Shown: one piece after another, positions 1-9,662 of the stretch
Position numbering within the stretch: the stretch's first letter is position 1
How the letters are laid out: every line of letters starts with the position of its first letter
Origin: Dermanyssus gallinae
Lineage: Eukaryota; Arthropoda; Arachnida; Mesostigmata; Dermanyssidae
Length of the DNA stretch: 64,000 nucleotides
Reading direction: 5' to 3'
Assembly (NCBI GenBank): GCA_003439945.1
Contig: QVRM01006091.1
Coordinates: 33,022 to 97,021, forward strand
Program-made: the position numbers and the translations under genes
The notes under the pieces: model-generated
Databases searched by the model: none
What the model saw: only the letters and a program-made list of their open reading frames with translations
Told to the model about the DNA's origin: nothing

Positions 1-590
1 AGCACTTCTTATAATAAATAAATGCTGGTGTGTTTCTGGACGTGCGCAAGTGGTTTCTGTGGTAAAGCAGGTCAAGATGCTAGGAAGTATGCATGCCTTT
101 GCTTTTGATATGGCTGTCGAAAAAGCCTAGTTTCTTAGCAACTACGTAACGCAGCACCATCATTTTGGTACGAAAATGACGGGCAATTTGCTATCGTCAG
201 AGAGTGTTCGTCATTTGTGCGCAATGGCAAAATTTTTAGATTTTGCACGTGAAAGCTTCAACGTAAGTTATAACAACAAATCGACTTTTTATGTTTTTTT
301 TATTCCATTTATTTGCTTTTTGCTAGCTTGCGTTAGGTGTCATTTAGGTTATGCAAAATTTTCCGCCGAACACACTGGTATGATCGGTTGCTTCATGCGT
401 TGACTGGTTCTCCCGCAAACGTAGATTTTGTACAACTATGTAGGAGAAGATAAGGCAGAATAACGACTTTTCTAAATTTCATCCTCACTCCTAAACAAAA
501 CGTTTTCTTGGCTTCCGCCCATTGGGAAAAATTATTTTCTTGCCGAGCTCTATCAAACCTCGAAAGAAGTACAACTTTTTACGATACACC

Positions 591-593
<3 letters not shown>
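1..593 (+). mobile_element. Mariner-like element M0, right end only
   Basis: The first bases encode the last transposase residues (His-Phe-Leu, stop at 12-14). The rest is the 3' non-coding arm, ending in the terminal repeat CACCCTG (587-593) followed by a TA target dinucleotide in a (TA)n tract. The same arm recurs, near-identical, at 62557-63147 and inverted at 60973-61563. That places it in the Tc1/mariner-superfamily element described at 60973. The transposase body lies off the left edge. Short open frames inside this arm (for example 176-403) do not look coding. Confidence 0.8.

Positions 594-624
<31 letters not shown>
594..624. repeat. (TA)n microsatellite
   Basis: Pure TA dinucleotide run between the right terminus of M0 and the 5' end of LINE-alpha. 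Both elements appear to have used TA-rich sequence as a landing site. Confidence 0.9.
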
Positions 625-630
<6 letters not shown>

Positions 631-648
631 TGTCTGCTAGCAGTCGTG

Positions 649-1701
649 ATGTTCGGATGTTCGAAGTGTGCGCTCCCGTTAAAAACGGGTGAACAACTGG
701 TTGTGTGCAGCCAAGGCTTCTCAAAAGTGTTTCACGGGGGTTGCCTCAACCCCGTGCTCCCCGAGGATGCGCACTCGGCTCCGTGTGGAGCCTGTGACAC
801 CCAGGAACCAACTCACGGTACGTTGTGCGGCCGATTGAGCGAGCTACAGTGGAACTTTGTGAAACTGTGGTTAGCACACACGGCACTACAGGAGCGGGTT
901 GCCAAAATCGAGGCAATCCCGCAGGAACAGTTTGCCGCACCCCTTACGCTTACAGGGGGTTTGAACTCCACGCTAAGTGACAAAATTAGCGTGGAGAAAA
1001 GCGGCGGAACGCGGACAACGCGGAAAAACAAGAAAGCCAAGCTAGCAGACAGCAGAGAAGGAGATGACGTCACTGAGCCAAAGACGAGAGAGCTGGCTGG
1101 AGAGACCAGCAAAAACAACCGCGCAGGCGCCAAGAGAAGCTTGGCGTCTGCAGAGTTGAGTAACGACAGTGGCAACTTGAACGGCGCTGTTGTGGAGATG
1201 GAACCACCTGGTGGTGGTACAGCGGCGTCACCAGCTGCGGCAACAACAACGCCGACAGCAGATCCAGCTGACCCACGTCCGGAGGAGAAGGCAGACGACG
1301 ATGGTTTTGTTGTGGTTCGTAAGCGACGAGACAACAAAACAAAACATCGAATGCAGCGCGGTAGTGCAACAGATGGCATAGGCGGATTGGAAGTCTATGC
1401 TAGACCAGCGAAGATCTGCGCTTTGAGAGTGGCACGATTGGCGCAGAAGACATCGGCGATCGGGCTGCAAGCCTGGCTTACTGGCAAGGGCATAACTGTG
1501 AAAGCAGTTTGGAAGCTACATACACATGGTAGTGATGCTGTGTTCTGTGTGGTGGTGCGTGACGAAGATTACGCAAACTGTTGCAGAAATGAATTCTGGC
1601 CAAAGGGAAGCCTGTTCCGTCGCTGGGTTGGGGACGTCCCCTACGAGAGGATGGTTAAGGAGAGTTTTAGTGCGCCTGGCGGTCCAAGCCCCCGTAAGTG
1701 A
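649..1701 (+). CDS. LINE-alpha ORF1, zinc-finger nucleic-acid-binding protein
   Basis: 350 residues from ATG 649. The frame stays open upstream to 508, but that part is only the transposon end and the TA repeat, so I reject the longer start. Residues about 4-50 carry Cys-x2-Cys, a following Cys and His, and a last Cys-x2-Cys, arranged like a PHD/RING-type zinc finger. The middle is basic and Ala/Gly/Pro-rich. The last 110 residues look like a folded RNA-binding region, with a conserved-looking Trp-Lys-Leu stretch. ORF1 proteins of LINEs bind their RNA and chaperone target-primed reverse transcription. It ends in TGA at 1699-1701, directly followed by C and by ORF2 in the same frame. Confidence 0.75.
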   Translation: MFGCSKCALPLKTGEQLVVCSQGFSKVFHGGCLNPVLPEDAHSAPCGACDTQEPTHGTLCGRLSELQWNFVKLWLAHTALQERVAKIEAIPQEQFAAPLTLTGGLNSTLSDKISVEKSGGTRTTRKNKKAKLADSREGDDVTEPKTRELAGETSKNNRAGAKRSLASAELSNDSGNLNGAVVEMEPPGGGTAASPAAATTTPTADPADPRPEEKADDDGFVVVRKRRDNKTKHRMQRGSATDGIGGLEVYARPAKICALRVARLAQKTSAIGLQAWLTGKGITVKAVWKLHTHGSDAVFCVVVRDEDYANCCRNEFWPKGSLFRRWVGDVPYERMVKESFSAPGGPSPRK

Positions 1702-1728
1702 CTGACCAGTTCTAGAACTGCGAGCGTA

Positions 1729-4542
1729 GTGGCAAACATACCTCTACGAGTGCTTCTCTGGAATTGTGAGGGACTTAAGGGGGCAATGGATCTTGCACGT
1801 GATGACATGTTTAAGTTGGTTGACATTGCACTCCTCACGGAGACATTTCAGCGGGACGAACTGCATATCAATGATATGCGGGGCTTTCACCAGCTGGCTG
1901 TCTTACCTGCGGGAGGTCGGGGAAGACCTGTGGGTGGGTTATCTATCTACCTACATAAACGCTTACCACCGATGCAATGCGTCAGGAAAGATGAATACTG
2001 CGTGGTGCTCTCCTCTGGGAGGGTAAACGTCGCTGTGTTCTATTTCCCACCCACATTCGATTCTGCGTAGGTTGCTGAGACGGTGAGCTTTGGACTTTCA
2101 GAGTTAAATCTGACCATGCCAACTATCGTCGGCGGTGATTTCAATGCCAGAATCGATTGTGGGGCCAACGATGATAAAGGCGAGGTGCTGCTTCAGGTGA
2201 TGGAAAATATTGGTCTCAAATGTGCCAACGCGCATGAAGACTATACATATTTAAGTCACAATGGAAGCAGCACCATCGACCTGTTGTTTCACAACCTTGT
2301 CAGCCGTGAAATTGAAAGCTTCGATGTTCTCGATGAAGCGGCCCGAAAACACCAACCAGTGTTGGCCGTTGTCGATGTTCCCGGTATTTGGCGAGACCGA
2401 CATAATCCGCCGCGCTGGTCTGCAATGAGACGGATTAATCTATCTCTTTTGGACAGAGCGGTGGGCGGTCTTGAGGTTAGCCCTGACATCGATACAACCT
2501 GTGACCAGCTGGAGAGGACGATGAGAAGTGCAGTGAAGTGGAAAAGGTTATGGCAGAAGAGATCACGCCCGTGGTACTCTCGAGCCTGCTACCTAGCCCA
2601 CGTTGAAGTGCTTGAACTCCTGCGCCAAGCAAGAGCCAAAGCAACATCATCACTGCAAGCCAGGCAGGACTATTTTGAGCGTAGAAAGGCCTATATAAGA
2701 CTCTGCTATGATCATAAAAGGGAACACGCGAGGCGGGAGGAACGACGGCTGCTTGAAAGAGCAGAACGAGAGCCCTCAGCTTACATCGTGCGACCTCGTA
2801 GGGCGGGGAATCCGCTTAGTGACGGACAGGTAAAGAGCCACCTAACTAATCTTTTATTCAATCGTGACGTTGCGGCCGTATCTCCAATCGTACAGCATCC
2901 GCTTACATTGGAACAGCACAACATGAATCTGCCTTTCGGGGTGGAGGAGGTGTGCCAGGTCCTACGGTCACTCCCGAAGAGAAAGAGCTCAGGGCCCGAT
3001 CAGGTCTGCTATGAGCATTGGATCCAGTCACTTTCTCTCTTGGCAGAAACTCTTTGTGATTTCTTTAATGAAATTATAAAGAGGGGGCGGATGCCTAAAC
3101 TCTGGCATGTCGCCAGGCTTTCTCTCCTGTTCAAGGGTAGGCATGGTGATGACCATCAGGATCCAAATCTCTACCGTGGAGTGGCGTCAGAACGCACATT
3201 GAAGAAGATTTTCTGTAAGTTGGTGATTCGGCGGATTGAGCACGTGGCTGAAGAGGCACTTCCACCGGAGCAATTCGGTTTTAGGAGAGGCCGAGGCACC
3301 CGTGATGCAATCCACGTTCTCCAGTCAGAAATCGAGCGAGCTGTGGCACAACCCAGAGGTCATCTGTATGCAGTCTTTATTGACTGCGTCAAGGCCTTTG
3401 ACAAAGCCCCTCGCTATCTGCTGGTTGAAGCATTCCAACGAGCAGGAGTGGGTGGCTCTCTCCTGAGTGTAATAGCAAGTTTCTTTGAGGAGGACACCTT
3501 GTTGGTAGACGGTGAGCAGGGTGTATTGGAGATTAAGCAAAATGTGGGAACTCCGCAAGGAGACCCGCTGAGCTGCGTCTCGTTTACACTTCTCCTTGCT
3601 GACCTCGTCGGTTACGTCCGACAGGAGTACCAAAAAGCCGTGGTGGTGATGTATGCAGATGATATCGTGGTCGCTCATCGCGACCTAGGTGCCATCAAGC
3701 GCATTACCTCTATGATAGAGGCGTTCCTTGTCTCGAAGGGACTTGAGATAAACACCAGGAAAACCAAAGCCATGAAATTCAGGCGTGGAGGTCGATTGGC
3801 TGCCAGAGACGTTATACGTTGCTGCGGCCAACCATTGGAGTTTGTTAACTCTTTCCAGTATCTTGGCCTTCGGGTTCATTATACGGGAACGACGTTCACA
3901 GCGCATATAAACGAAACAGTACGGAAGGCACTTGTCTCTCTTTACGGGGAAGTAGGCAATGTCCGAAGACTGTCCGTTTTCTCAGCAGTGAGGCTCTTCA
4001 TGCTTAAGATTGTTCCGGGGCTGATGTATGGCCTTGACAGGGTGTGGAACCACCTCACACTGGCGAATTTTAACCAGCTTGAGAGGTGTTTCTCATTATA
4101 TATGAAGCGAGTGCTTTGCTTGTCTATTCGAGCAAGGAGCCGCTTTGTGTATCTCATGTCAGGTTGTCCACCGGCTACTGAAACAATCCGACTAAGGCTG
4201 AAGATGCCGCGTACAGTACCATACGAATGTTTCATTTCTGAATGGGAAGCTAAAGTCGAACAGGCCAGACGGGAGGTCGGTGGTTTGGACGTTTTCAATG
4301 CCGTGCACCTTTGGTCTGGTCCTGCATGTGACAGTCGCCACGTATACACCAGGTACATAGTGCATGGTTATCACTACCTGGTATGTTCAAACGCAGCCTT
4401 TCACGAGGAGTACGAGTTGTGCACCTGCCGGTTCTGCCTGAAGAGGTGTGCCAAGTACCATGCAGTGGGATGCACAGCGCTGAACAAAACATCGTTACAC
4501 TACTTCTCTCGCCGAAAGCGTGAAGAAGATAGAGTATTATGA
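1729..4542 (+). CDS. LINE-alpha ORF2, endonuclease-reverse transcriptase (one nonsense codon)
   Basis: The APE-type endonuclease spans about 1729-2400. It has the N-terminal Trp-Asn-Cys-Glu strand, Thr-Glu-Thr-Phe, Gly-Gly-Asp-Phe-Asn-Ala (2131-2148) and Ser-Thr-Ile-Asp-Leu-Leu. An in-frame TAG at 2068-2070 splits the domain, so the long uninterrupted part starts at 2083 (819 residues). The reverse transcriptase follows, with a Phe-Ile-Asp-Cys motif A, Thr-Pro-Gln-Gly-Asp-Pro-Leu-Ser motif B and Tyr-Ala-Asp-Asp motif C (residues 524-527 counted from 2083). The C-terminus carries Cys-Thr-Cys-x2-Cys-x3-Cys and a later His-x3-Cys. The enzyme would nick target DNA and copy the element RNA. No ATG precedes the endonuclease in this frame, and the frame is open from the ORF1 stop onward. 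The TAG makes this copy probably dead. Confidence 0.85.
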
Positions 4543-4582
4543 AGAAACATCGTGAACTGTATATTATACTCAATCTGAGTGA

Positions 4583-4588
4583 AATAAA
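4583..4588 (+). terminator. AATAAA polyadenylation signal of LINE-alpha
   Basis: Canonical AATAAA 41 bases after the ORF2 stop and about 15 bases before the element end. Confidence 0.6.
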
Positions 4589-4604
4589 TCTAATTGGAAT
4601 TGGA

Positions 4605-4658
4605 ATATATATATATATATAAATAAATGTAGATCTATATATATATATATATATATAT
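4605..4658. repeat. (TA)n microsatellite, interrupted
   Basis: Two TA runs separated by a short AAATAAATGTAGATC stretch. They form the left edge of duplicated unit copy 1. Confidence 0.85.
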
Positions 4659-4743
4659 GTAAGAAATAAAGAGATAACAGCTGCGCCCCAGAGGATCATC
4701 CTCCACCTCAGTGTATCTGCAGACCGTAGGGTAACAACGAGTC

Positions 4744-5097
4744 CTACCATAGGATCCGGTCCAGTGAGTTTGCATCGAGGAGTAGTTCGTCATGGTCGCA
4801 TCGGACGTAGCGAAACGCATGAAAACATACCGCAATAGCAGTACATTGATTGCCGCGCGAATACGATGAAAACGCAGCGTTTGCTTGCGAGATGGACGCA
4901 AACCGCACAAGCGGCGGCATGGCGCCTATCTGCAAGGTTCTTGTACGGGACGGTGTTGTCGTGATATAGATGCGGCTACTAAGTTTAGCAAGCCGGCAAT
5001 ACGGCGACAGAAACGTTACGAACGCCCGGCGTTCTGACGTCCATTCCTCTGGCTGAGCCTCTGAGTCTGGAAGAAAAGGTTGATTAGGCATTTTCAA
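4744..5097 (-). pseudogene. C76-like peptidase, catalytic-Cys part, copy 1
   Basis: 117 residues read leftward from 5097. Residues 70-90 contain Ser-Gln, then Arg-Gly-Asn-Gln-Cys (Cys85) followed by a helix-like stretch. Further on come Leu-Asp-x-Ile-Leu, a stop codon (TAG) and Asp-Ser-Leu-Leu. Gln about 14 residues ahead of a Gly-x-Gln-Cys motif, then Leu-Asp-x-Ile-Leu-x2-Asp-x-Leu, is the N-terminal layout of herpesvirus-tegument-type ubiquitin peptidases and related genes scattered in animal genomes. The C-terminal half of such a domain lies on the same strand beyond a (TA)n gap in the other copies. Here LINE-alpha and an M element separate it from anything to the left. All three copies share the TAG. 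The family call is from memory of the motif order. Confidence 0.4.
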
Positions 5098-5183
5098 CGT
5101 ACTTGACTTTACGTAGTACTAGACAATAACGGCTCAATGCGGCAAACATTCTGCTCAAAGAAATAGTAACCTTTGCGTAACCG

Positions 5184-5818
5184 ATGGCTTACCAACAGCG
5201 CAGTTCGTTTGTCGGTGATGAGAGCTTTAGTCGCAATTTGGTTTTGTGGGAACAGAAGTATGCTAGGAAAAGTCTGTCTTACTCTAGTCAGTTCAGATTA
5301 TTTTCGAGTGGTAGGGCTTTGAGTTCTCACCTCTTCATTCTCGTTTCATGTACCTTAGTAAACGGTCGGTGCCGTACAGCGTGTCCCCCAGAGGCAACTC
5401 GATATAGCTCCGTTAGTAATAGTACTGTGATTTGTGTAATAGTCGTATCGACAATCCTGGCCTATGTGACCTCTTGGTATATGATGCTAAAAAAGTTGTC
5501 GCTTTTACACACTGCAATATACGTATACATACACATCTGTCCTGGCGTCTGTCCTGGCGCTGCAAAATTGCTCGTGCCGAAATTGTACTCCCTAGTGTAG
5601 AGGAGTACCAACGACGGGTTGACACTCGTATTTTTAGACAGATCATAAACGAAAATCGACTTTCAAAGTTTTTCACTGTAAGGACGAACAACTTACGGAG
5701 CGGCGTAACTATTCACGCACTCGAAATAGCCAATGCCGTTAGAAGTCGTTAACAATGCTTTTGCGTGGCGCCTGGCCCGCCGCGCACGGGACGACGACAA
5801 AATATGTGACTTGTGAAA
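5184..5818 (+). pseudogene. Decayed plus-strand coding fragment of unknown type (copy 1)
   Basis: Three overlapping frames (5184-5600, 5432-5752, then to a stop in GACTTGTGA near 5815) look like one coding region broken by frameshifts. The middle part is basic and charged, and the last part ends Arg-Ala-Arg-Asp-Asp-Asp-Lys-Ile-Cys-Asp-Leu-stop. An AATAAA signal at 5832 fits a 3' end. I do not recognise it. In copy 3 one extra base (near 37587) extends the middle frame with more protein-like sequence. Confidence 0.25.
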
Positions 5819-5831
5819 ACCCCTTTTTTTT

Positions 5832-5837
5832 AATAAA
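5832..5837 (+). terminator. AATAAA polyadenylation signal
   Basis: AATAAA about 17 bases after the last stop of the decayed fragment, followed by a GT/TG-rich stretch (TTGTATTGTATTG), as expected at an animal 3' end. Also present in copies 2 and 3. Confidence 0.35.
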
Positions 5838-6039
5838 AGAGACTTGTATTGTATTGTAATACACACATATGATACCATGCCTACAAATGTATCTAGCCCA
5901 CCGCAAAAACACCGTTAGTTTTCACAGAACGCAAAAGAAAAACTTAATTATAAGAGAAATAATGTCGATTTTTCGGCATCAGTGATGTTTAGCTATGCAG
6001 TCGGATGTTGCTTTGCTTCCTAAACGAATCTGAAATGCT

Positions 6040-6240
6040 CTAACAAGCATTAAACGATGCTTGGATGCACTGGCGCTCGTCTTCTAGTAGGAGTTTATAC
6101 ACTCTCACAGCGTACAGTTTATGCACATTTTGTATCCCTACTGCCCGAAGCTGTAGGGCGACTATGAGCGAAACAATATCGCCTGCCTTCAAATGGTTGA
6201 GGGTCTCTCTAAAGAATCCCTTTATTAAAAAAAAGAGCAA
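6040..6240 (-). other. Possible terminal exon, minus strand (unknown product)
   Basis: A 66-residue frame ending Glu-Asp-Glu-Arg-Gln-Cys-Ile-Gln-Ala-Ser-Phe-Asn-Ala-Cys-stop. On this strand CTC-T8-AATAAAG just upstream could be a splice acceptor. In copies 2 and 3 (22385-22576, 37981-38172) one extra T frameshifts the end. It could be an upstream exon of the minus-strand peptidase-like gene or noise. Confidence 0.15.
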
Positions 6241-6554
6241 CAGATGTCATATTAAACAGGTAGTTGGCATGGACTCGGCGACACGACGTAAACCATTTCC
6301 AAAATATTCGTGTTTGCATTAGAACAATATCCTACCTGTGCTTATTGTTATGCAGCAACAATAACAACACGTCTCACTGTTTACGCGCACATAGTACCAG
6401 GAAGTCGTGGTCTGGAAAATAAATCGTGATTGGCTGACGTGCGTATCGCCAAGATAACTGCTGCTAATAAGCACCGCAGCGACCGCATAGAAGAGAGGCC
6501 TTGCTACAGGTAGCATATCGAATTGATGGCCAGTATTCACTAACTGCCATTATC

Positions 6555-6583
6555 TATATAAGCCCACTAAATTGACATCAGTT
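6555..6583 (+). promoter_or_regulatory. Candidate TATA + initiator core promoter
   Basis: TATATAAG at 6555-6562 and the arthropod-type initiator TCAGTT at 6578-6583 (A at 6580), 25 bases apart. It lies about 230 bases ahead of the short frame at 6814. Conserved unchanged in copies 2 and 3. Confidence 0.3.
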
Positions 6584-6813
6584 CGCTAATATTTAATCAT
6601 TTTTTACCTGTACTGTGTGAGAGAGTACACCCACCCATTTACATCAGCACTTGAATTCTAAGTTTGATCATTTTACGGTAAAAAGGTGTTCTACAGAGAT
6701 TCCTCCTTCAGCGACAGACGTCCCGCCACTTCGCTCTCGACTGTCGTTCTACTAACAAGGATTCAAACTTTTTTGGACTGACTTACTCTTACCGTAACAC
6801 TGTCAAAACAGCT

Positions 6814-7065
6814 ATGTGTGTGTGTCACTTACGGCAGGGCCGACCTCAACACCTAAACCTTAACACTAGTGCTATCGAGCCTATACTGGGCCAATATTCT
6901 TCCAACACTCAGATGACTCCCCAGATTGCTAACTACCGAGCCACAACATATTCCGCGGCGACTACGATCGCCAAAACCCTAAAAAGGCAGACGACATCGT
7001 TGTTCGATCTCCAATCTCAGATCGAACAACGTCTAAAAGGACATCCTGAATTGCCTACTTGTTGA
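6814..7065 (+). CDS. Hypothetical 83-residue protein (copy 1)
   Basis: Opens at ATG 6814 and ends Leu-Pro-Thr-Cys-stop. It is polar, Thr/Gln-rich, with a possible amphipathic helix near the end (Leu-Phe-Asp-Leu-Gln-Ser-Gln-Ile-Glu-Gln-Arg-Leu). It lies downstream of the candidate core promoter and is followed within a few bases by a tRNA-like segment. It is unchanged in copies 2 (23150-23401) and 3 (38746-38997), but the duplication is so recent that this says little. I do not recognise it. It could be a fragment of a retroelement Gag. Confidence 0.25.
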   Translation: MCVCHLRQGRPQHLNLNTSAIEPILGQYSSNTQMTPQIANYRATTYSAATTIAKTLKRQTTSLFDLQSQIEQRLKGHPELPTC

Positions 7066-7066
7066 G

Positions 7067-7150
7067 CCCGGTGGCGTGGTGGCATGCGTCTGCGCCTCGC
7101 GACCCGAGGGGACACATAGGAGGTGCGCGGGTTAGAACCCCACCGTTGCA
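7067..7150 (+). repeat. tRNA-derived SINE-like segment (copies at about 23403 and 38999)
   Basis: Pol III box-A-like TGGCGTGGTGG and box-B-like GGTTAGAACCC, each with about one mismatch to consensus, lie at tRNA-like spacing with a CTCGCGACCCGAGG hairpin between them. No full cloverleaf is apparent, so I call it a SINE head rather than a tRNA gene. Related box-A and hairpin sequence recurs at 11826-11856, 43618-43665 and 45278-45325. Confidence 0.4.
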
Positions 7151-7264
7151 CATTTGTATTTATGGGGGTCCGTCTGTGAAGCAATGCGCAAAGCAGTCCC
7201 ATGGATCCAAAGTTTGTATCCAAAGTCAGGCAAGCTACAATCGAATAGACCATTATTAACACGC

Positions 7265-8100
7265 TACTGACCTGCCGGTAACAGGACGGTCAAGGACTTA
7301 TCAATAGTCTTCACATCTAGATCAGTGCAATTGGCAAGATGTTTGGGAAGAACCTCATGTAATGCTCTCCCATCCTGGCGGAGATACTGAGGTTTGAGAT
7401 TAAAATCTTCACTAAGGTGTAAGATATGTACTATAATAGTACGGCGTCTAACGGCCTCGCGCCAAAACCTAGCTGCTCACTAGTAACCTTGAATAGGCAA
7501 CGTAGAAAACGCAAGATGTAGGTCGTTCTTAGAGCACTGAACGCGCTGAGCTATGTAGCAATATATCAACGAGGCACAATTGGTTCAACCCACAGCGCCA
7601 GTTCTGCTTACTAAAAATGGCCCACTAAGCATACTTATGTAACAGCGTTCTTCAACTGAGAAGGAACACTCACACCCTTAAAAGTTTGAGAATAGGTTGA
7701 GGCTATATACGCGCCCAGCTATCCAAAAGCTGTATGAGTAGAAGTCCGCGCAACCCGAAACTCTGATGCAAGCAATTTTAGAGTGGCGACTCTCTAATCC
7801 CGTAACGACTGCTCGTTGCTCGCTGAGCATCCACTTCTCTTGGCGGCTACCGCGCTGTGAATTGCTACCAACTTATGTCCTAATTTCTCGCTGCCCGAAG
7901 ACCCTGTAGTCGACTGTCGCTACTTCTAAGCATGGCCCTAAAGAAGGCTTTAGTTAACATATGCATCTATGCGAAGCACAGCGAAATAGCTACAATAGAT
8001 TCGATTCGAGAATTCGTTTCTTGGATCAAATCCTACAGCTATTGACACAATCGTGTACGCGCCTATTACTCGGCCAGCTCTAGCACTTAACTGTTCGCTG
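7265..8100. other. No gene seen
   Basis: Both strands have frequent stops. I see no splice-bounded exon, repeat or motif I can support. Same in copies 2 (23600-24437) and 3 (39196-40033). Confidence 0.5.
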
Positions 8101-8756
8101 CTCTAGCAGTTCCACCGATCCAACTCTAGAATACTGATTTTATAATTTAAAACGATTTCATACAATGTTCGCAATACAGACCTGAAATTTTCGGAAGTTT
8201 CAGCTGAACGTTCTAAGAAGACAACGCGGACTGTTGACGGTCTCCCACCGAACTGTGTCGGCTTGTTTATTACTGGTCCGTTATGCACCTAATTGGCGCC
8301 AGGTCGTTATTTTCGCGCCACTGCGTTGGCGGCAGTTCGCTCAACTTTGCGACATATGATCTCTATAGAATGTCTCTTCTTCAAAGTGACCGGCGAAAGG
8401 TACTCTCGTGTTTTGATTTTTAGAATTGTCGGCAATATATATATTTATCACTTTTTACAAAAGAATAACAATAATTATTACTCAAGTCTCTATGGTTAAT
8501 ATTTATATGACGGAGTGCTCGTGGGTTCCGGCAGTACAATAAATGATAGGCTGAGCAAGTTAAGGAGAGGGATACAGCTGAGTAAAGGATAACGGCAGAG
8601 ACGCCTCTCTCACGGCTTCGAAGTAATGCCAAAGTAGTACCGAGTCTGGGTGGGTGGCGGAAGATGTTCGGATTTAGTGGGTATGTAAGTCCCACACTAG
8701 TTACGCAGGCTTCTAGTGACGCATGAGCATCATGCATTCCCGAAACCTCCCATATC

Positions 8757-8868
8757 AAATAAATAATAAATAATACGGTTGGTATAATAAGGTTGATAAT
8801 AAATAATAAGGTTGGTATAATAAGGTTGATAATAAATAATAAGGTCAAATAAATAATAAGGTTGGTCG
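8757..8868. repeat. AT-rich minisatellite, AATAATAAGGTTGGTATAAT type
   Basis: Tandem units of about 17-34 bases built from AATAATAAGGTTG(G/A)TA. Copy 2 (25093-25206) has the same length. Copy 3 (40684-40762) has lost about one 33-base unit. It abuts the degraded RT fragment on the minus strand, and the unit may have grown from that fragment's 3' sequence. Confidence 0.75.
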
Positions 8869-8869
8869 T

Positions 8870-9110
8870 AAAGCTTCATGGTATCAACTGCTGCCAAGCG
8901 TCCTCCACGACGGAACGTCATTGATTTTGTTAATGCTATCTAAACTTTGCAAGAGTGGAAAACGCTTGCTGAAAACGGAAAGCGACTTCCAGAGGAGAGA
9001 GCGAAATATCATCAGCATAGTGGATAAGTTGCACTGATGGCTTGTTCTGCTCCACAATCGTCGGTCGCTCACCGACGAGCTCGATAATAGCTTATATGTA
9101 GATGTAGCGT
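8870..9110 (-). pseudogene. Degraded LINE reverse-transcriptase fragment, LINE-alpha-like
   Basis: On the minus strand a Tyr-Ala-Asp-Asp motif C with flanking hydrophobics is followed, after frameshifts, by Thr-Phe-Arg-Arg-Gly-Gly-Arg-Leu-Ala-Ala. LINE-alpha has Lys-Phe-Arg-Arg-Gly-Gly-Arg-Leu-Ala-Ala at the corresponding place after its own motif C. It is therefore an old, inverted relative of the element at 625-4604. Copies lie at about 25205-25445 and 40765-40985. Confidence 0.6.
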
Positions 9111-9122
9111 TTTTTTTAAGAG

Positions 9123-9173
9123 CAATTAGGTATTGCCTTATAATTGCAATACCTAATTGCAATTATAAGGCAA
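9123..9173. repeat. Two interleaved inverted repeats (copy 1)
   Basis: CAATTAGGTATTGC (9123-9136) pairs with 9146-9159. TTGCCTTATAATTGCAA (9133-9149) pairs perfectly with 9157-9173. The two hairpins share bases, so only one can form at a time. Copies lie at 25461-25511 and 41017-41067. In copy 4 only the right arm survives (54114-54130). Confidence 0.85.
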
Positions 9174-9179
9174 AACTTT

Positions 9180-9640
9180 CTGGCAAATTCAGTTTAAAAA
9201 AAAGAAACAAAAACAGGATTTGAAGTAAAAGTTGCTGGGTTTTCTTACCGACTATATCTGCCGTGTCCACTATTTCGTGTTCATATGTCTGTTTATTTCA
9301 GCCTTACACCGCACCACAATAATCAGGAACAGAAAACAAGTAGATACGATTATAGACGTAATCATCGTCTAAGAGAGTACACGCCACTTTGGTATTCGAC
9401 TCAAGGTGGATGATAGGCACTAACAATTTGCCGAATATTGGCTAGAGAACCACTTGTCCGAACAACCGGTCTCCATAGAGGCGCTATTCGCAGACATTCA
9501 ATATATTTATCATCGAGCTGCTGCTCACCACTGATCCAAATTTAATGAATGTTGGTAGTTTCAGTGTGGTTCCAGTGGAACCTGATCATAATTACTTTTA
9601 ACGTTCTAGGTCAAATATCCCCGCCTTTAGTGGCCAATTA
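9180..9640. other. Non-coding spacer, no gene seen
   Basis: AT-rich and without supported frames. Matching stretches are at about 25518-25975, 41075-41530 and 54135-54585, the last with more substitutions, so copy 4 split off earlier or decayed faster. Confidence 0.5.
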
Positions 9641-9662
9641 GAAATAATAATAATAATAAATA

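Larger units (their letters stand above)
625..4604 (+). mobile_element. LINE-alpha, near full-length non-LTR retrotransposon
   Basis: About 4 kb element with ORF1 (zinc finger), an APE-type endonuclease, a reverse transcriptase and a Cys/His-rich C-terminus. It ends in a 3' UTR with an AATAAA signal (4583-4588) and short TTGGAAT-like repeats before (TA)n. There are no LTRs. It is the only long copy in the window, and a degraded inverted RT fragment of similar type lies at 8870-9110 and its copies. The whole coding part is in one frame (649-4542), broken by TGA at 1699 and TAG at 2068. Clade not assigned with confidence. Confidence 0.85.

Noticed and set aside
508..648. Longer start for LINE-alpha ORF1
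   Set aside because: The extra 47 codons are a transposon terminus and (TA)n; ATG 649 is the sensible start.
7067..7150. Functional tRNA gene
   Set aside because: Boxes A and B each mismatch consensus and no proper acceptor and anticodon stems form; SINE-like is safer.
8420..8848. 142-codon minus frame rich in Leu/Ile/Phe, could look like a membrane protein
   Set aside because: Its start is the AT-rich minisatellite and its composition follows the repeat; length changes with repeat number.
8757..8868. CRISPR-like array
   Set aside because: Units are contiguous with no unique spacers; an ordinary minisatellite in a eukaryotic context.
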